A stretch of DNA of 64,000 nt, from assembly GCA_016722285.1 (NCBI GenBank), contig JADKGI010000012.1:1-64000 (forward strand), read 5' to 3'. The position numbers and the translations under genes were made by a program. The notes below the pieces were generated by a model. It had not been told where the DNA came from and did no database searches. It saw nothing but the letters and a program-made list of their open reading frames with translations. This document shows positions 1-8,101 of this stretch, one piece after another; position 1 is the first letter of the stretch; each line of letters begins with the position of its first letter. Source of the stretch: Saprospiraceae bacterium (GTDB lineage: Bacteria > Bacteroidota > Bacteroidia > Chitinophagales > Saprospiraceae).

Positions 1-95
1 TATTTTTGAGGCTTTCCTTATCAACTAAGAATTCTGTTCTCCATCATATGCAGCATTTCCTTTTCTAGTTTAAATACATTATTATTACTGAAAAA

Positions 96-365
96 TTATT
101 GGGTAATATTTTTTAAAATTTTGCGGGCTGTGTTGTAACATAGTATAAATTCATAGCGAGAACGTTTTGAAAGTTTTGAAATAAATTCTGGATCGCATTT
201 ATCAATCAAATTTATTACAAAAATTATACTATAGGAATCATATTCAGGTACATTCAAATTCTTTCTGTTATTTTGATCCCTATCGACAATTTCAAGAAGT
301 TCCTTTTTTCTACTTCCATTGCAATCAATATCTAAACTAACAATACTGATATCCGTAATATTCAT
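96..365 (-). CDS. small hypothetical protein
   Basis: An 89-codon open frame begins with ATG and sits in very AT-rich DNA. The product is Lys/Ile/Asp-rich, with no signal peptide, membrane segment or motif that I recognise. The frame is longer than most chance ORFs in this stretch, but no neighbour supports it as part of an operon. It may be a real small cytoplasmic protein or a chance ORF. Confidence 0.3.
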   Translation of the reverse strand: MNITDISIVSLDIDCNGSRKKELLEIVDRDQNNRKNLNVPEYDSYSIIFVINLIDKCDPEFISKLSKRSRYEFILCYNTARKILKNITQ

Positions 366-1291
366 TTTCTTTATCTATAAATATACTATCTTTTTGAGTG
401 GATCGTCTTAATTTGGCTAATATTATTTCGTTATTTGTATTTTATAAAAAATCATGAAAAGCTTAAATCTTGCTTGATTAATTTTTTTATAGAATCTAAT
501 GTAATTTTATTACTATCTTTCATCTTCATACTTCCCATTAACATTAATGAAACCATTATTTTTAACTATTATTTGTGTCAATTCTGATTCAGATATTTAT
601 TAAATTTTGATGACTACTTTAGCAATTCATACAAGCAACATATTGCAAAAATAGAGATAAATTATTTAAAGTTTTACTTTTTATAAATTTTTTAAATAAT
701 AATTCTTAAATAAACTTAATTTGTTTTTATCATCACACCATTTATCCCCATGTTCCAGTAGATGGGCACTAACCACACTTTAAAGGTTTTGAATAAATAT
801 CGGTCGGATCCTTAATATAAAACCTACAATCTGTGCAGATGTATCTAAATTCACAATTTTTTGCAAACATCAATTAAATTTTTGTAACCTTCAAAGCTTT
901 GTAAATTCAGAATATAAAATTAGATCAGAAAATTTTTTTAGTTATATATTTCGAATGTAGAACTCATTGAAGGTCAATTTTTAATATCACCTGTCTCAGA
1001 GATAGTAATCTTTTATTTAGACATGTATTGAAATTTAAACTGTCCAAATACATGAAAAAGATTAATATCAAAATTATCTATACTAATGTTTCCACAATGA
1101 TCATTATTTTTAATGTTCCAACTTTGGCAAAAACAATTCACTTCATCCATATATTAAGGGCAATAAAGTTATTTAAATTTTCCTCGTTTTTGAAAAACAG
1201 ATTAATTTTATAAATTCGTTGATACTTTTTTGTAGAGTATTAAAGTTTATATCATCTTGGCCAATTAATAATAGTTCAATTCTATAGATTT
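366..1291. other. AT-rich stretch without a convincing gene
   Basis: About 0.9 kb of very AT-rich DNA. A 61-codon plus-strand frame at 1028-1213 is Ile/Lys/Phe-rich with no domain or start context and looks like a chance ORF. I see no RNA gene or clear terminator here. Confidence 0.5.
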
Positions 1292-2625
1292 CCCAATGTT
1301 AGGACAGTTTTATACGAACTATAATAAACATATTATTATTTATGTTATATGTTTCTTTTCTTTTTGTTACTTTTTTCTTTTCTTTGTTACAAAACAAAGG
1401 ATATGTGGATAACTTATAGGGTGCCTTATTTTGCTCATTTTATTTTTATTGGTATTTTGTTGATATTGTGAATATGGTGTGCAATAGTTTAATGATTCGT
1501 GTCTCCGCTCCATAATGGAATAATTCATATATGCATGGATTCCTTTAAATAACAGATGACCATCATTGGTTGGATTTAAATAAACATGTTCAGCGCACAT
1601 GGTTCCCAAAAATCGCTCCATAAAGACGTTGTCCATAGCCCTGCCTTTTCCATCCATACTCAGTTTGATGTTATTGTCCAATACCGTGGCGGTGAACTCT
1701 GCAGCCGTAAACTGTGATCCCTGATCTGTAAACATAATTTGCGGTATTCCCAATGTACTATACTATTCTGCACCACTGGCACACCTCAAGTCGCATCCAT
1801 CGTGTTGGATATATCCCAGCTTGATATAAAGCGGCTGTGCACATCTATAACGGCCGTAAGGTACAAGTAACCATGCAACATCGGGATATAAGTGATGTCA
1901 ATGGCCCATACTTGATTGGGATTGGATTGTTTCCAAATTTCTCAACGAAATAGGGATGTACAGCATGTTCAGGATGCCGTATTGAAGTATGTGGGCCTGG
2001 TACTATAGCTCCAAGTCCCACATCAAATTATAATACAGGCGTTCTCAATTCGTATTTATATTGATCTGGTGGCCTTTGTCCATCTTCAGCCATATAAACA
2101 TCCGTGGCACGCCTTTGTATCGGATGAAGCAAACAATGTTTCATCTATAAGCCGCATGAGCTCCAGATTCAGCGCATCTTCAGCCACTGGAGTAGAAATA
2201 GTAAGTACTCCGGTTTATACTAGCTAACGAGCACTGATGCGAGGTGCCTAACTTTGTAAGTGATCCTTGCGAACAAATGGCAGCATGTTCATCCCAGTCT
2301 CTTTAAACTTTTTTAAAAAGTCAATTTCTACCTTCTGTTCCCCAATTGTCCTTAATAATTGTCACCACGATCCGTAGGTACAGATCAAAGGTTCCTAAGA
2401 TGTACCTTTCGAAAACCAGCGATGCGTTACTCAGAAATTTTTCTTCCAGGTAGAATTTGAGTGGGAGCAACCTGGTGTTTTGAGCTAATTCAAGATAGGC
2501 TGTATCGCTCACTCAGCGCTTCTAATACCACCTTGCTTTAAATACTGATGTTAATTTTCTCTTTGTCATAAACAGCAAATTTAGTGTAAAAAAATTTATT
2601 TAACTTACTGTCCGATTTTGGGGTA
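1292..2625 (-). mobile_element. degenerate IS3-family insertion sequence
   Basis: Pieces of an IS3-type transposase lie on the minus strand across this interval in several frames. Near 2290-2340 a short reading EQKVEIDFLKKFKETG resembles an OrfA-type helical segment. Near 1900 the reading WAIDITYIP is the first catalytic Asp region of OrfB. At 1367-1753 the rest of the integrase core follows. Imperfect inverted ends are suggested by CCAATGTTAGGACAG near 1293 and CTGTCCGATTTTGGGG near 2608, but the exact borders are uncertain. The copy is inactivated by stops and frameshifts. Confidence 0.6.
1367..1920 (-). pseudogene. IS3-family transposase (OrfB) remnant
   Basis: The minus-strand reading contains the DDE integrase core of IS3-type OrfB. 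The first Asp is in WAIDITYIP (about 1897-1910, in a different frame). The second is in MFTDQGSQF. The Glu region reads SMDGKGRAMDNVFMERF, which is typical of IS3 members. A 128-codon open frame at 1367-1753 covers the second half. A stop and a frame change near 1755-1770 separate it from the first half. This protein would join the IS ends to target DNA if intact; here it cannot be made as one chain. Confidence 0.75.
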
Positions 2626-3057
2626 ACTTATTCTGGACTTTCGAATTTTTAAAATTTCCTAATAATTTTCGATTTGAGATAATTTGTTCATTCATAATCG
2701 AGTTTCTACAAATTTACACTACACAAATTTAGTTCTTGTTAAGGTTTTCTAGGTAATTTTCAACATAATCTGAAAATTCAATTATACAATTGTCAAATAT
2801 TGATGGTGTTCTGTATTCTCTTTAATTCTAGGGAAATCTTTTAGGTTATTAATTTCGTGAATTGAAATTATCATTTTTAAAGAGTCGATCACATTATAGC
2901 AATTTTTTCTTCTAAAGGGTAATTAAAGCACCTGATCTAATGGATCTTTTTGCATAAATTAAGAAAATAAAACAATTCTTTTATATTTTAATAGAAAGGA
3001 AATTGTAAATCTAAAATTAGATTATTTTTATACCATTTACTAAAATAAATTTACCTG
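2626..3057. other. AT-rich gap with no gene seen
   Basis: About 430 bp between the IS3 remnant and the tail of an ORF interrupted by the IS21 element. It is very AT-rich; I see no coding frame of note, RNA gene or clear hairpin. Confidence 0.5.
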
Positions 3058-3099
3058 CTAATAACCTAATGTGTCTTCTTCTATTGGTATATTGATTTG

Positions 3100-3105
3100 A
3101 CTTAT
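3100..3105. repeat. target-site duplication of the IS21 element (left copy)
   Basis: ACTTAT at 3100-3105 directly abuts the left inverted terminus and is repeated as ACTTAT at 5780-5785 directly after the right terminus. A 6-bp duplication falls in the usual IS21-family range. Confidence 0.8.
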
Positions 3106-3263
3106 TGTAAATCCGGTTGAAATTGACCAGGCAATCCGGACCAAACTGACCAGGCAATCCGGTTCAAATTGACCACCCTTTTTAGAGTTAAATTTGGTCA
3201 TATTGAATTGGTAAAAGAATGGTAAAATAGGTGCTTACCTTTCGAATTAAAAATCGGAAGGCG

Positions 3264-4839
3264 ATGGCAAATAAACCAGTTACCATGAACAGGATCAGAT
3301 TAATCATGCAAAGCCTAAGTCAAGGCGAAAGTATTATGGAAATAAGCCGTAAGTACGGCATATCCAGAAACACTATCAAGAAATACCGTACTCTTTTTAG
3401 TGATGACGGGTTAATATGCCCCCTATCACTGATATGGATGATGAGCAGCTATCAGAACAACTACAAAGCCCTTTTAAGGAAGAAGATAATAGTACCCGCT
3501 TCTCACGGTTAAAAGCCAGAAAGAACACTACCTAAGATCCCTTACCCGTAAGCATATGACCAAACAGTTGCTATGGGAACAATACAAAGAAGAAGCTGGT
3601 GATGATGCTTACAGCAACTCACAGTTTAGTTATTACCTCCATAAGTGGGAATCTCAGCAAAAAACAGTCATGGTATTAGGGAGTAAGCCCGGAGAACGGT
3701 TGGAAGTAGATTATGCAGGCGATAAACTCAAGTATATAGACAAGGAAAGCGGAGAGATAAAACAATGTGATGTGCTGGTATGTGTATTACCGTACAGTGA
3801 CCTTATTTACTGTGAAGCCCAGGAAGATCAGAGTCAGATGAATTTTGTAGAGGGTATAGGTCGGTCGTTACACTATATTGGAAACGTACCCAAACTTATC
3901 ATAAGCGACAACTTAAAGAGCGGAATAAAAACGCCTGATAAGTATGAACCTAAACTCACGGAGTTATGTGAACAGATGTCGCTATACTATGAGACACACA
4001 TGACTGCCACACGAGTAAGGAAGCCCAGAGACAAAGCCAGTGTCGAACGCAGTGTGACATTGGTCTATCAACGCATATTCGCCGTAATTGAAAACAGACC
4101 ACTATCAAGCCTGAGGGAATTAAATCTATTAATATCCAAAGAGCTGGAATACTTAAATCACCGCAAAATGGATCGCAACGGCATGAGTAGATGGGAAGAA
4201 TACCTTGAGTTGGAGCAGCCCTGCATGCTACCCTTAAAAGTAAGTAAGCTGATGGAGGTAAAAAGAAGCAGGGTGGGAAAAGTAAACAAAAACTACCACA
4301 TACAACTTACAGAAGACAAGCATTACTATAGTGTACCTAAAGAATATGTATCAGAAGAAGTGAAGATAATATATACTCTTCGGGAAGTGGAGATATACAA
4401 AGGTAATAAACGGATAGCCGTGCATCTGCGGGATCGTCGTAAATATCAATACACGACTAAAGCAGAGCACATGCCCGTACATCATAAAGAGATGCAAAAA
4501 ATACGGGGTTATACATCAGAAGATTTGATCCGTCAGGCAAAAGAAATAGGCGAACATACACAGAGGGTAGTAAAGGACATCTTACAGTCCAGACAATATA
4601 TAGAGCAAAGCTTCATGAGCGTGGTGGGTGTCATTAGGTTGCAACATAAATATAGTAAAGAACGGGTAGAAAAAGCATGCTCCCTGATCAGTCCGGAGAT
4701 GAAAGCCAATTATATGCTGGTAAAAACAATGTTGGAAAATCATATGGATAAAAGACAACCGGAAGGAGAAGCCGAAGACTACAAAACCATAACTCATACC
4801 AATATCAGATACATTACAAATTTCAAAAATAACATTTAA
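3264..4839 (+). pseudogene. istA: IstA-type transposase, frameshifted
   Basis: IstA is the DDE transposase of IS21 elements. The ATG at 3264 opens a helix-turn-helix region (EISRKYGISRNTIKKY) in one frame. After about 3413 the reading continues in a second frame (MPPITDMDDEQL). From about 3511 it continues in a third (KSQKEHYLRSLTRKHMTKQL), which stays open to 4839 and carries the integrase core, including EVDYAGDKL, IISDNLKSG and DKASVERSV. Each shift equals a one-base loss. All parts together give the usual length of about 520 residues. The long open frame at 3556-4839 begins at an internal Met. IstA normally needs no frameshifting, so I read this as inactivation or a sequence error. Confidence 0.85.
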
Positions 4840-4851
4840 AACACATCAGCA

Positions 4852-5598
4852 ATGAACAGAGAACAAACACTATCGCAGCTCAGAGAGCTAAATCTACAGG
4901 GCATGTACGAAGGATATGAAAGCATCATGCACCTACCGATGGATAAACAACCGGAAGCCCATTACATGTTGGCAGATCTGGTGGAAAAAGAAAAATACAG
5001 TCGTCAGCACAAAAAGATGGAGATGTATCTGAAACTTAGTAAAATCAGATACACCGCACAAATCCAGGATATAGAATGCAGTAAAGAACGCAATCTGAGT
5101 AAAGAAATAATATCACACCTGGCAGACTGTAACTTTATAAAACGAGGAGATAACATATTGCTGAGTGGTTCTACGGGATGTGGTAAGAGTTACCTTGCAT
5201 GCGCCATTGCACACCAGGCATGCAGCTTAGGACATAAAACGCTATACCTGAATATGAACAAATTTGTAGAACAGATAGCTATATCAAAAATAGACGGAAC
5301 ATACGTCAAACAACTGAGTAGATTAGAAAGGCACGCATTAGTTATCCTGGATGATTTTGGGCTACAACCACTAAAATCGGATACCCGGCTGGCACTATTA
5401 CAAATACTGGAAGACAGATACAAAAAAAAATCAACGATAATAGCAAGCCAGCTCCCCATAGAAAAATGGTATGAATACATTGGTGACCCAACTCTTGCAG
5501 ATGCTATCATGGACAGATTGATATATAACGCACACAAAATAGAATTAAAAGGACCATCCATGAGGGAGCGAGGCGCAAAAAGCCAAGCTTTGGGGTAG
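4852..5598 (+). CDS. istB: IstB-type ATP-binding helper protein of the IS21 element
   Basis: IstB is the AAA+ ATPase that selects target DNA and helps IstA. The 248-residue product has the normal family length. The Walker A motif is GSTGCGKSYLAC near residue 108 and the Walker B motif is LVILDDFG near residue 163. Downstream it reads IIASQLPIEKWYEYIGDPTLAD and MDRL, which are characteristic of the family. The gene starts 12 bp after the istA stop and is intact. Its stop codon lies in the left arm of a strong hairpin. Confidence 0.93.
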   Translation: MNREQTLSQLRELNLQGMYEGYESIMHLPMDKQPEAHYMLADLVEKEKYSRQHKKMEMYLKLSKIRYTAQIQDIECSKERNLSKEIISHLADCNFIKRGDNILLSGSTGCGKSYLACAIAHQACSLGHKTLYLNMNKFVEQIAISKIDGTYVKQLSRLERHALVILDDFGLQPLKSDTRLALLQILEDRYKKKSTIIASQLPIEKWYEYIGDPTLADAIMDRLIYNAHKIELKGPSMRERGAKSQALG

Positions 5599-5645
5599 CC
5601 CCCTCGGTCGCCCTGCGGGCTCCCTACGTGGGCTACCCCAAAGCT
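5586..5645. terminator. strong hairpin at the end of istB
   Basis: AGCTTTGGGGTAGCC at 5586-5600 pairs perfectly with GGCTACCCCAAAGCT at 5631-5645. A smaller GCCC/GGGC stem sits in the loop. It overlaps the istB stop codon and is much richer in G+C than its surroundings. There is no T-tract directly after it, so it may protect the mRNA end or block readthrough rather than be a classic terminator. Confidence 0.5.
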
Positions 5646-5779
5646 AAGCGCCAGCAAAAGTGCAGGCAGTTATAAACAAGAATAAAGAAATAATAAAACA
5701 AATAATTACCTTTGTAAAACCATTCTTTACCCTGGTCAATTTAAACCGGATTAGGTGGTCAATTTCACCGGATTACACA

Positions 5780-5950
5780 ACTTATACACTTATAATATGG
5801 ATGACAATCAGATAGCCCTGATCCATAAACATTGAAATATGACGCCTTAGACATTTGGTCAAAAGAAATTTCATGCTTTCTTATTGAAGGATTTTGGTAG
5901 AATATTGGAATTTGACTACCTAGACTTTTTAGTACTTTTTTTATTTTCAT
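5780..5950 (-). pseudogene. small ORF interrupted by the IS21 element
   Basis: An ATG at 5950 overlaps the end of the ATP-grasp gene by 35 bases and opens a frame that runs into the right end of the IS21 element. If the element and one copy of the duplication are removed, the frame continues on the far side (3105 down to 3058) and stops at TAG. That gives an uninterrupted product of about 70 residues ending EEDTLGY. The overlap with the ligase gene is typical of coupled genes in peptide-modification clusters. I cannot assign a function; it could also be a chance frame. Confidence 0.35.
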
Positions 5951-6893
5951 TTATTAAATGTTTTGCAATTAATAATTCTAAATTATAGTTGCATGGATAA
6001 GAAACCATACCAAATTGTCCAACTGGATTTACTTCAAGAAAAACAAAATCACCCTTTTTGCTTTTGATTAAATCTATTGACCCTTCATTTAATTCTAGTT
6101 TTTTCATAAGTATTCTTAATTTTTTTTCTAAATCTAAGGGAAGTTTATAAGGTACTCTTCTATTTAATTTTTTTGGGGAACTTCTGAAATCATATAAAGT
6201 CTCTTTTTGGTTTTGAGAAAATATTGCCATTGAAAATATTTTTCCATAAAAGTAAAATGATCTTACTTCAAATTCTTTCTCAATGTATTCTTGGAATAAA
6301 CTTGGGAAAAAAGTATTAGCAAGTATTTTTATTTCTGTTAATTTAAGTATTTTAGTGTAAAATAATGTAGTTTCTTTTTCATCTCTCAAAGCAGGAATGT
6401 GAGATAATGGTTTAGTAATTATCTTTCTATAGTTATTTGAAAAATTGATTAAATCAGATTTTTTTAAAGTTATTACATAATTAGGTATTATTATATTACA
6501 ATTTTCAGCTTCTATTAATTGAATAATTTTGTTTCCATTCATTGCTGTTGGGTATGTTGTCCATTTGCAATTTTTGAAAAAATTAAAATAATAATTAGAA
6601 ATTACTTTTCTCTCTTCGCTAATATTACTTGTCAAACCTGCAATTGCATTGTGAGATAATTTTTTTACCAAATTTGAATTTTGTTCCAAAAATTTACCAT
6701 CATCATACCATCTCCTGTTCCAAATAATTGTTATATTTTCATATTTCATATGAAACGAAATATGGTTTAAAAAAAAACTATCGCACAAACTTTGTACCAT
6801 TTATCCTTATAAAATTCGCATTGTAAAAATTAAGCCAATCCATAACATCTTCTGTAGAATACTCAAAATCATTTTACTAAAGATTGCTATCAT
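5916..6893 (-). pseudogene. ATP-grasp peptide maturase (graspetide type), N-terminal frameshifts
   Basis: ATP-grasp ligases of this group form side-chain ester or amide crosslinks in ribosomal peptides. The long frame at 5916-6800 carries KPLSHIPALRDE, the EYIEKEFEVRSFYF segment and the metal-binding end FLEVNPVGQFGMVSYPCNYN, as in the grasp-with-spasm (GwsG/MvdD-like) family. It lacks the normal N-terminus. Upstream, other frames supply it: ATG at 6893 (MIAIFSK), then NDFEYSTEDVMDWLNFYNAN and FIRINGTKFVR, then DSFFLNHISF in the long frame. Joining needs a shift in an A-run near 6873 and another near 6782. The restored length of about 325 residues fits the family. No SPASM or radical-SAM partner and no transporter are visible. 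Confidence 0.72.
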
Positions 6894-7189
6894 AAAAAAT
6901 AATTTAATGAATTATTTTTGAAATTATTTTAATATTCAAAATTCAATAAACAAGGATATTCTTTCCTGCCAATTTAGTTATTTTGACCAATAAGTTCTTT
7001 AATGTTACTCTCTACCGAAATTAATAATTTTTTGTTTAAATTTGTGTCCAGCTATTTAGGGGGTTAAGTTGTAACAAACTTTTTAAATGCAATAAAAAAT
7101 GGCTGCAAACCAATTATAATTAGACAAAAAGTAATATTGATCAAAATATAAAAAGTTTGCAGGCCAGTTATTTCATGAATATTAGATTT

Positions 7190-7369
7190 TTAACAAGAAG
7201 AAACAAACGTTCCATCATTGGCAATTTCGCCTCTATAGCCAATCCCAAATCCGCACCACGTATCTACACATCTCTGCGTATCAAATGTGTACCCTTCAGC
7301 CCCAGCAAACTGATATTTTTTTTCATTAGCTGTAACTTTACTAATTTCGAATTTATTCAATGTGTTCAT
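7190..7369 (-). CDS. probable RiPP precursor peptide 2
   Basis: A 59-residue ORF with an ATG at 7369. It starts MNTLNKFEISKVTANEKK, a polar leader-like part, and its core is rich in Gly, Asp, Glu and Cys. The last residues are DGTFVSSC. The upstream 63-residue ORF ends GDFVSSC, so the two are probably paralogous precursors. Both lie on the same strand as, and upstream of, the ATP-grasp ligase. Thr/Ser and Asp/Glu side chains that such ligases crosslink are present. The function is inferred from the shared C-terminus and the neighbouring gene. Confidence 0.6.
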   Translation of the reverse strand: MNTLNKFEISKVTANEKKYQFAGAEGYTFDTQRCVDTWCGFGIGYRGEIANDGTFVSSC

Positions 7370-7400
7370 AAAATTTACAATTTAAAGAATTAATAAAAAA

Positions 7401-7592
7401 TTAACAAGAAGAAACAAAATCTCCATAGGTTCCTTGGTGATCACAAATTGTTTGGCCATTTGAAGTTTTTTCTGTTTCAGCCCATTTTTGGTATTCGCTA
7501 TATGTTCCTTCACTTGCACCTCCGGAAATTTCCTTGCAAGGCTTAATAGCTTGGGAAATATAATATCTACTAAATTTTGAGTCATTAATCAT
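7401..7592 (-). CDS. probable RiPP precursor peptide 1
   Basis: A 63-residue ORF, 31 bp upstream of the second precursor-like ORF. It begins MINDSKFSRYYISQAIKPC, contains an SGGASEG stretch that could separate leader and core, then a Thr/Glu/Asp-rich core and the end GTYGDFVSSC. The FVSSC tail is shared with its neighbour although the rest differs strongly, as expected for multi-precursor RiPP loci. A competing frame at 7382-7585 lacks this similarity and was not chosen. Confidence 0.6.
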   Translation of the reverse strand: MINDSKFSRYYISQAIKPCKEISGGASEGTYSEYQKWAETEKTSNGQTICDHQGTYGDFVSSC

Positions 7593-7603
7593 TTTATAAT
7601 GAT

Positions 7604-7816
7604 TTAAGATATCCCCTCTCTTTTCAATCGCCTACCCACACTACATGGTTCCGCCGGGTTCAGGTATATCCCGTCTGCTTTTGGTGTACATCGCTGCTGG
7701 CCGGCAGGGATGTAAGTGAGGCAGAAATCCCTTTTTTGTATCGCTTGATCATAAATACAACGCAAACATACGGGCCACCACTGCCATTTTTTGGCAGTGG
7801 AGAAATTATTTTTCAT
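7604..7816 (-). CDS. doubtful ORF in a G+C-richer island
   Basis: A 70-codon frame starting at 7816. By my count about half of the bases at 7621-7800 are G or C, well above the neighbouring DNA. The predicted product contains several Cys, Trp and Arg residues and has no motif that I recognise. The island may be a transferred fragment, a non-coding element or a real small gene. It lies directly upstream of the precursor-like peptides but does not resemble them. Confidence 0.2.
   Translation of the reverse strand: MKNNFSTAKKWQWWPVCLRCIYDQAIQKRDFCLTYIPAGQQRCTPKADGIYLNPAEPCSVGRRLKREGIS
7778..7800. repeat. perfect 9-bp hairpin
   Basis: CCACTGCCA at 7778-7786 pairs perfectly with TGGCAGTGG at 7792-7800 across a five-T loop. 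No T-tract follows on either strand, so it is only a candidate transcription or RNA-stability element. Confidence 0.4.
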
Positions 7817-8060
7817 TTATTTGATCAGGCTTGTAATTTTTATATTTTCCTGAATTAGGGATATCATATTATATTTTGTGAGTGTTAATTTTGTTCCTTT
7901 CCATACCAAATAAAATTATTTTGTATCTATCAGAATTATATTCGTTTTATTGAAGATATAGGTCGAGGCGGAAATAAACTTTAATTTCTTTTACATTTTT
8001 TTGGGAGCTAGGGTTTTTGATATGTTTTTTTTGTGATCATATTCCTAGGTTGCTTTAATG

Positions 8061-8101
8061 GCGTTTCAAATTTTATTTGAAACACACTATATATATTGCA
8101 A
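8061..8101. repeat. short palindromic repeat, copy A (left half, split by IS4)
   Basis: The block contains a perfect hairpin (GTTTCAAAT at 8063-8071, ATTTGAAAC at 8075-8083), followed by ACACACTATATATATTGCAA. It continues after the IS4 element at 9533 with ATAAAATTTACAATGCCATT. The rejoined sequence matches copy B at 10,441 closely, which shows where the repeat was cut. Confidence 0.8.
8097..8101. repeat. target-site duplication of the IS4 element (left copy)
   Basis: TGCAA at 8097-8101 abuts the left terminus and recurs at 9528-9532 after the right terminus. Copy B of the surrounding repeat has the same site only once, as TGTAAATAAAA. Confidence 0.75.

Larger units (their letters stand above)
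3106..5779 (+). mobile_element. IS21-family insertion sequence
   Basis: The 2.67-kb element encodes IstA- and IstB-type proteins in the usual order. Its ends are inverted: the left begins TGTAAATCCGGTTGAAATTG and the right, read on the other strand, begins TGTGTAATCCGGTGAAATTG. Both ends carry further copies of the CCGG..AAATTGACC motif, for example at 3131-3172 and 5732-5755. Such multiple terminal repeats are typical of IS21 transposase binding sites. The element is flanked by ACTTAT duplications, so its insertion is traceable and not ancient. Its istA is frameshifted, so autonomous movement is doubtful. Confidence 0.88.

Noticed and set aside
1028..1213. 61-codon plus-strand ORF
   Set aside because: It lies in very AT-rich DNA, its composition is that of chance translation, and there is no neighbour or motif.
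3400..3520. Programmed ribosomal frameshifting in istA
   Set aside because: IS21-family istA is normally one uninterrupted frame and no strong slippery sequence with a following stem was seen; mutation or error is simpler.
7157..7393. Plus-strand 78-codon frame
   Set aside because: It is antisense to the second precursor-like ORF, which has a better start, a shared C-terminal motif and fits the operon direction.
7382..7585. Alternative minus-strand frame over precursor 1
   Set aside because: It lacks the FVSSC end shared with the neighbouring peptide and ends in a low-complexity hydrophobic tail.
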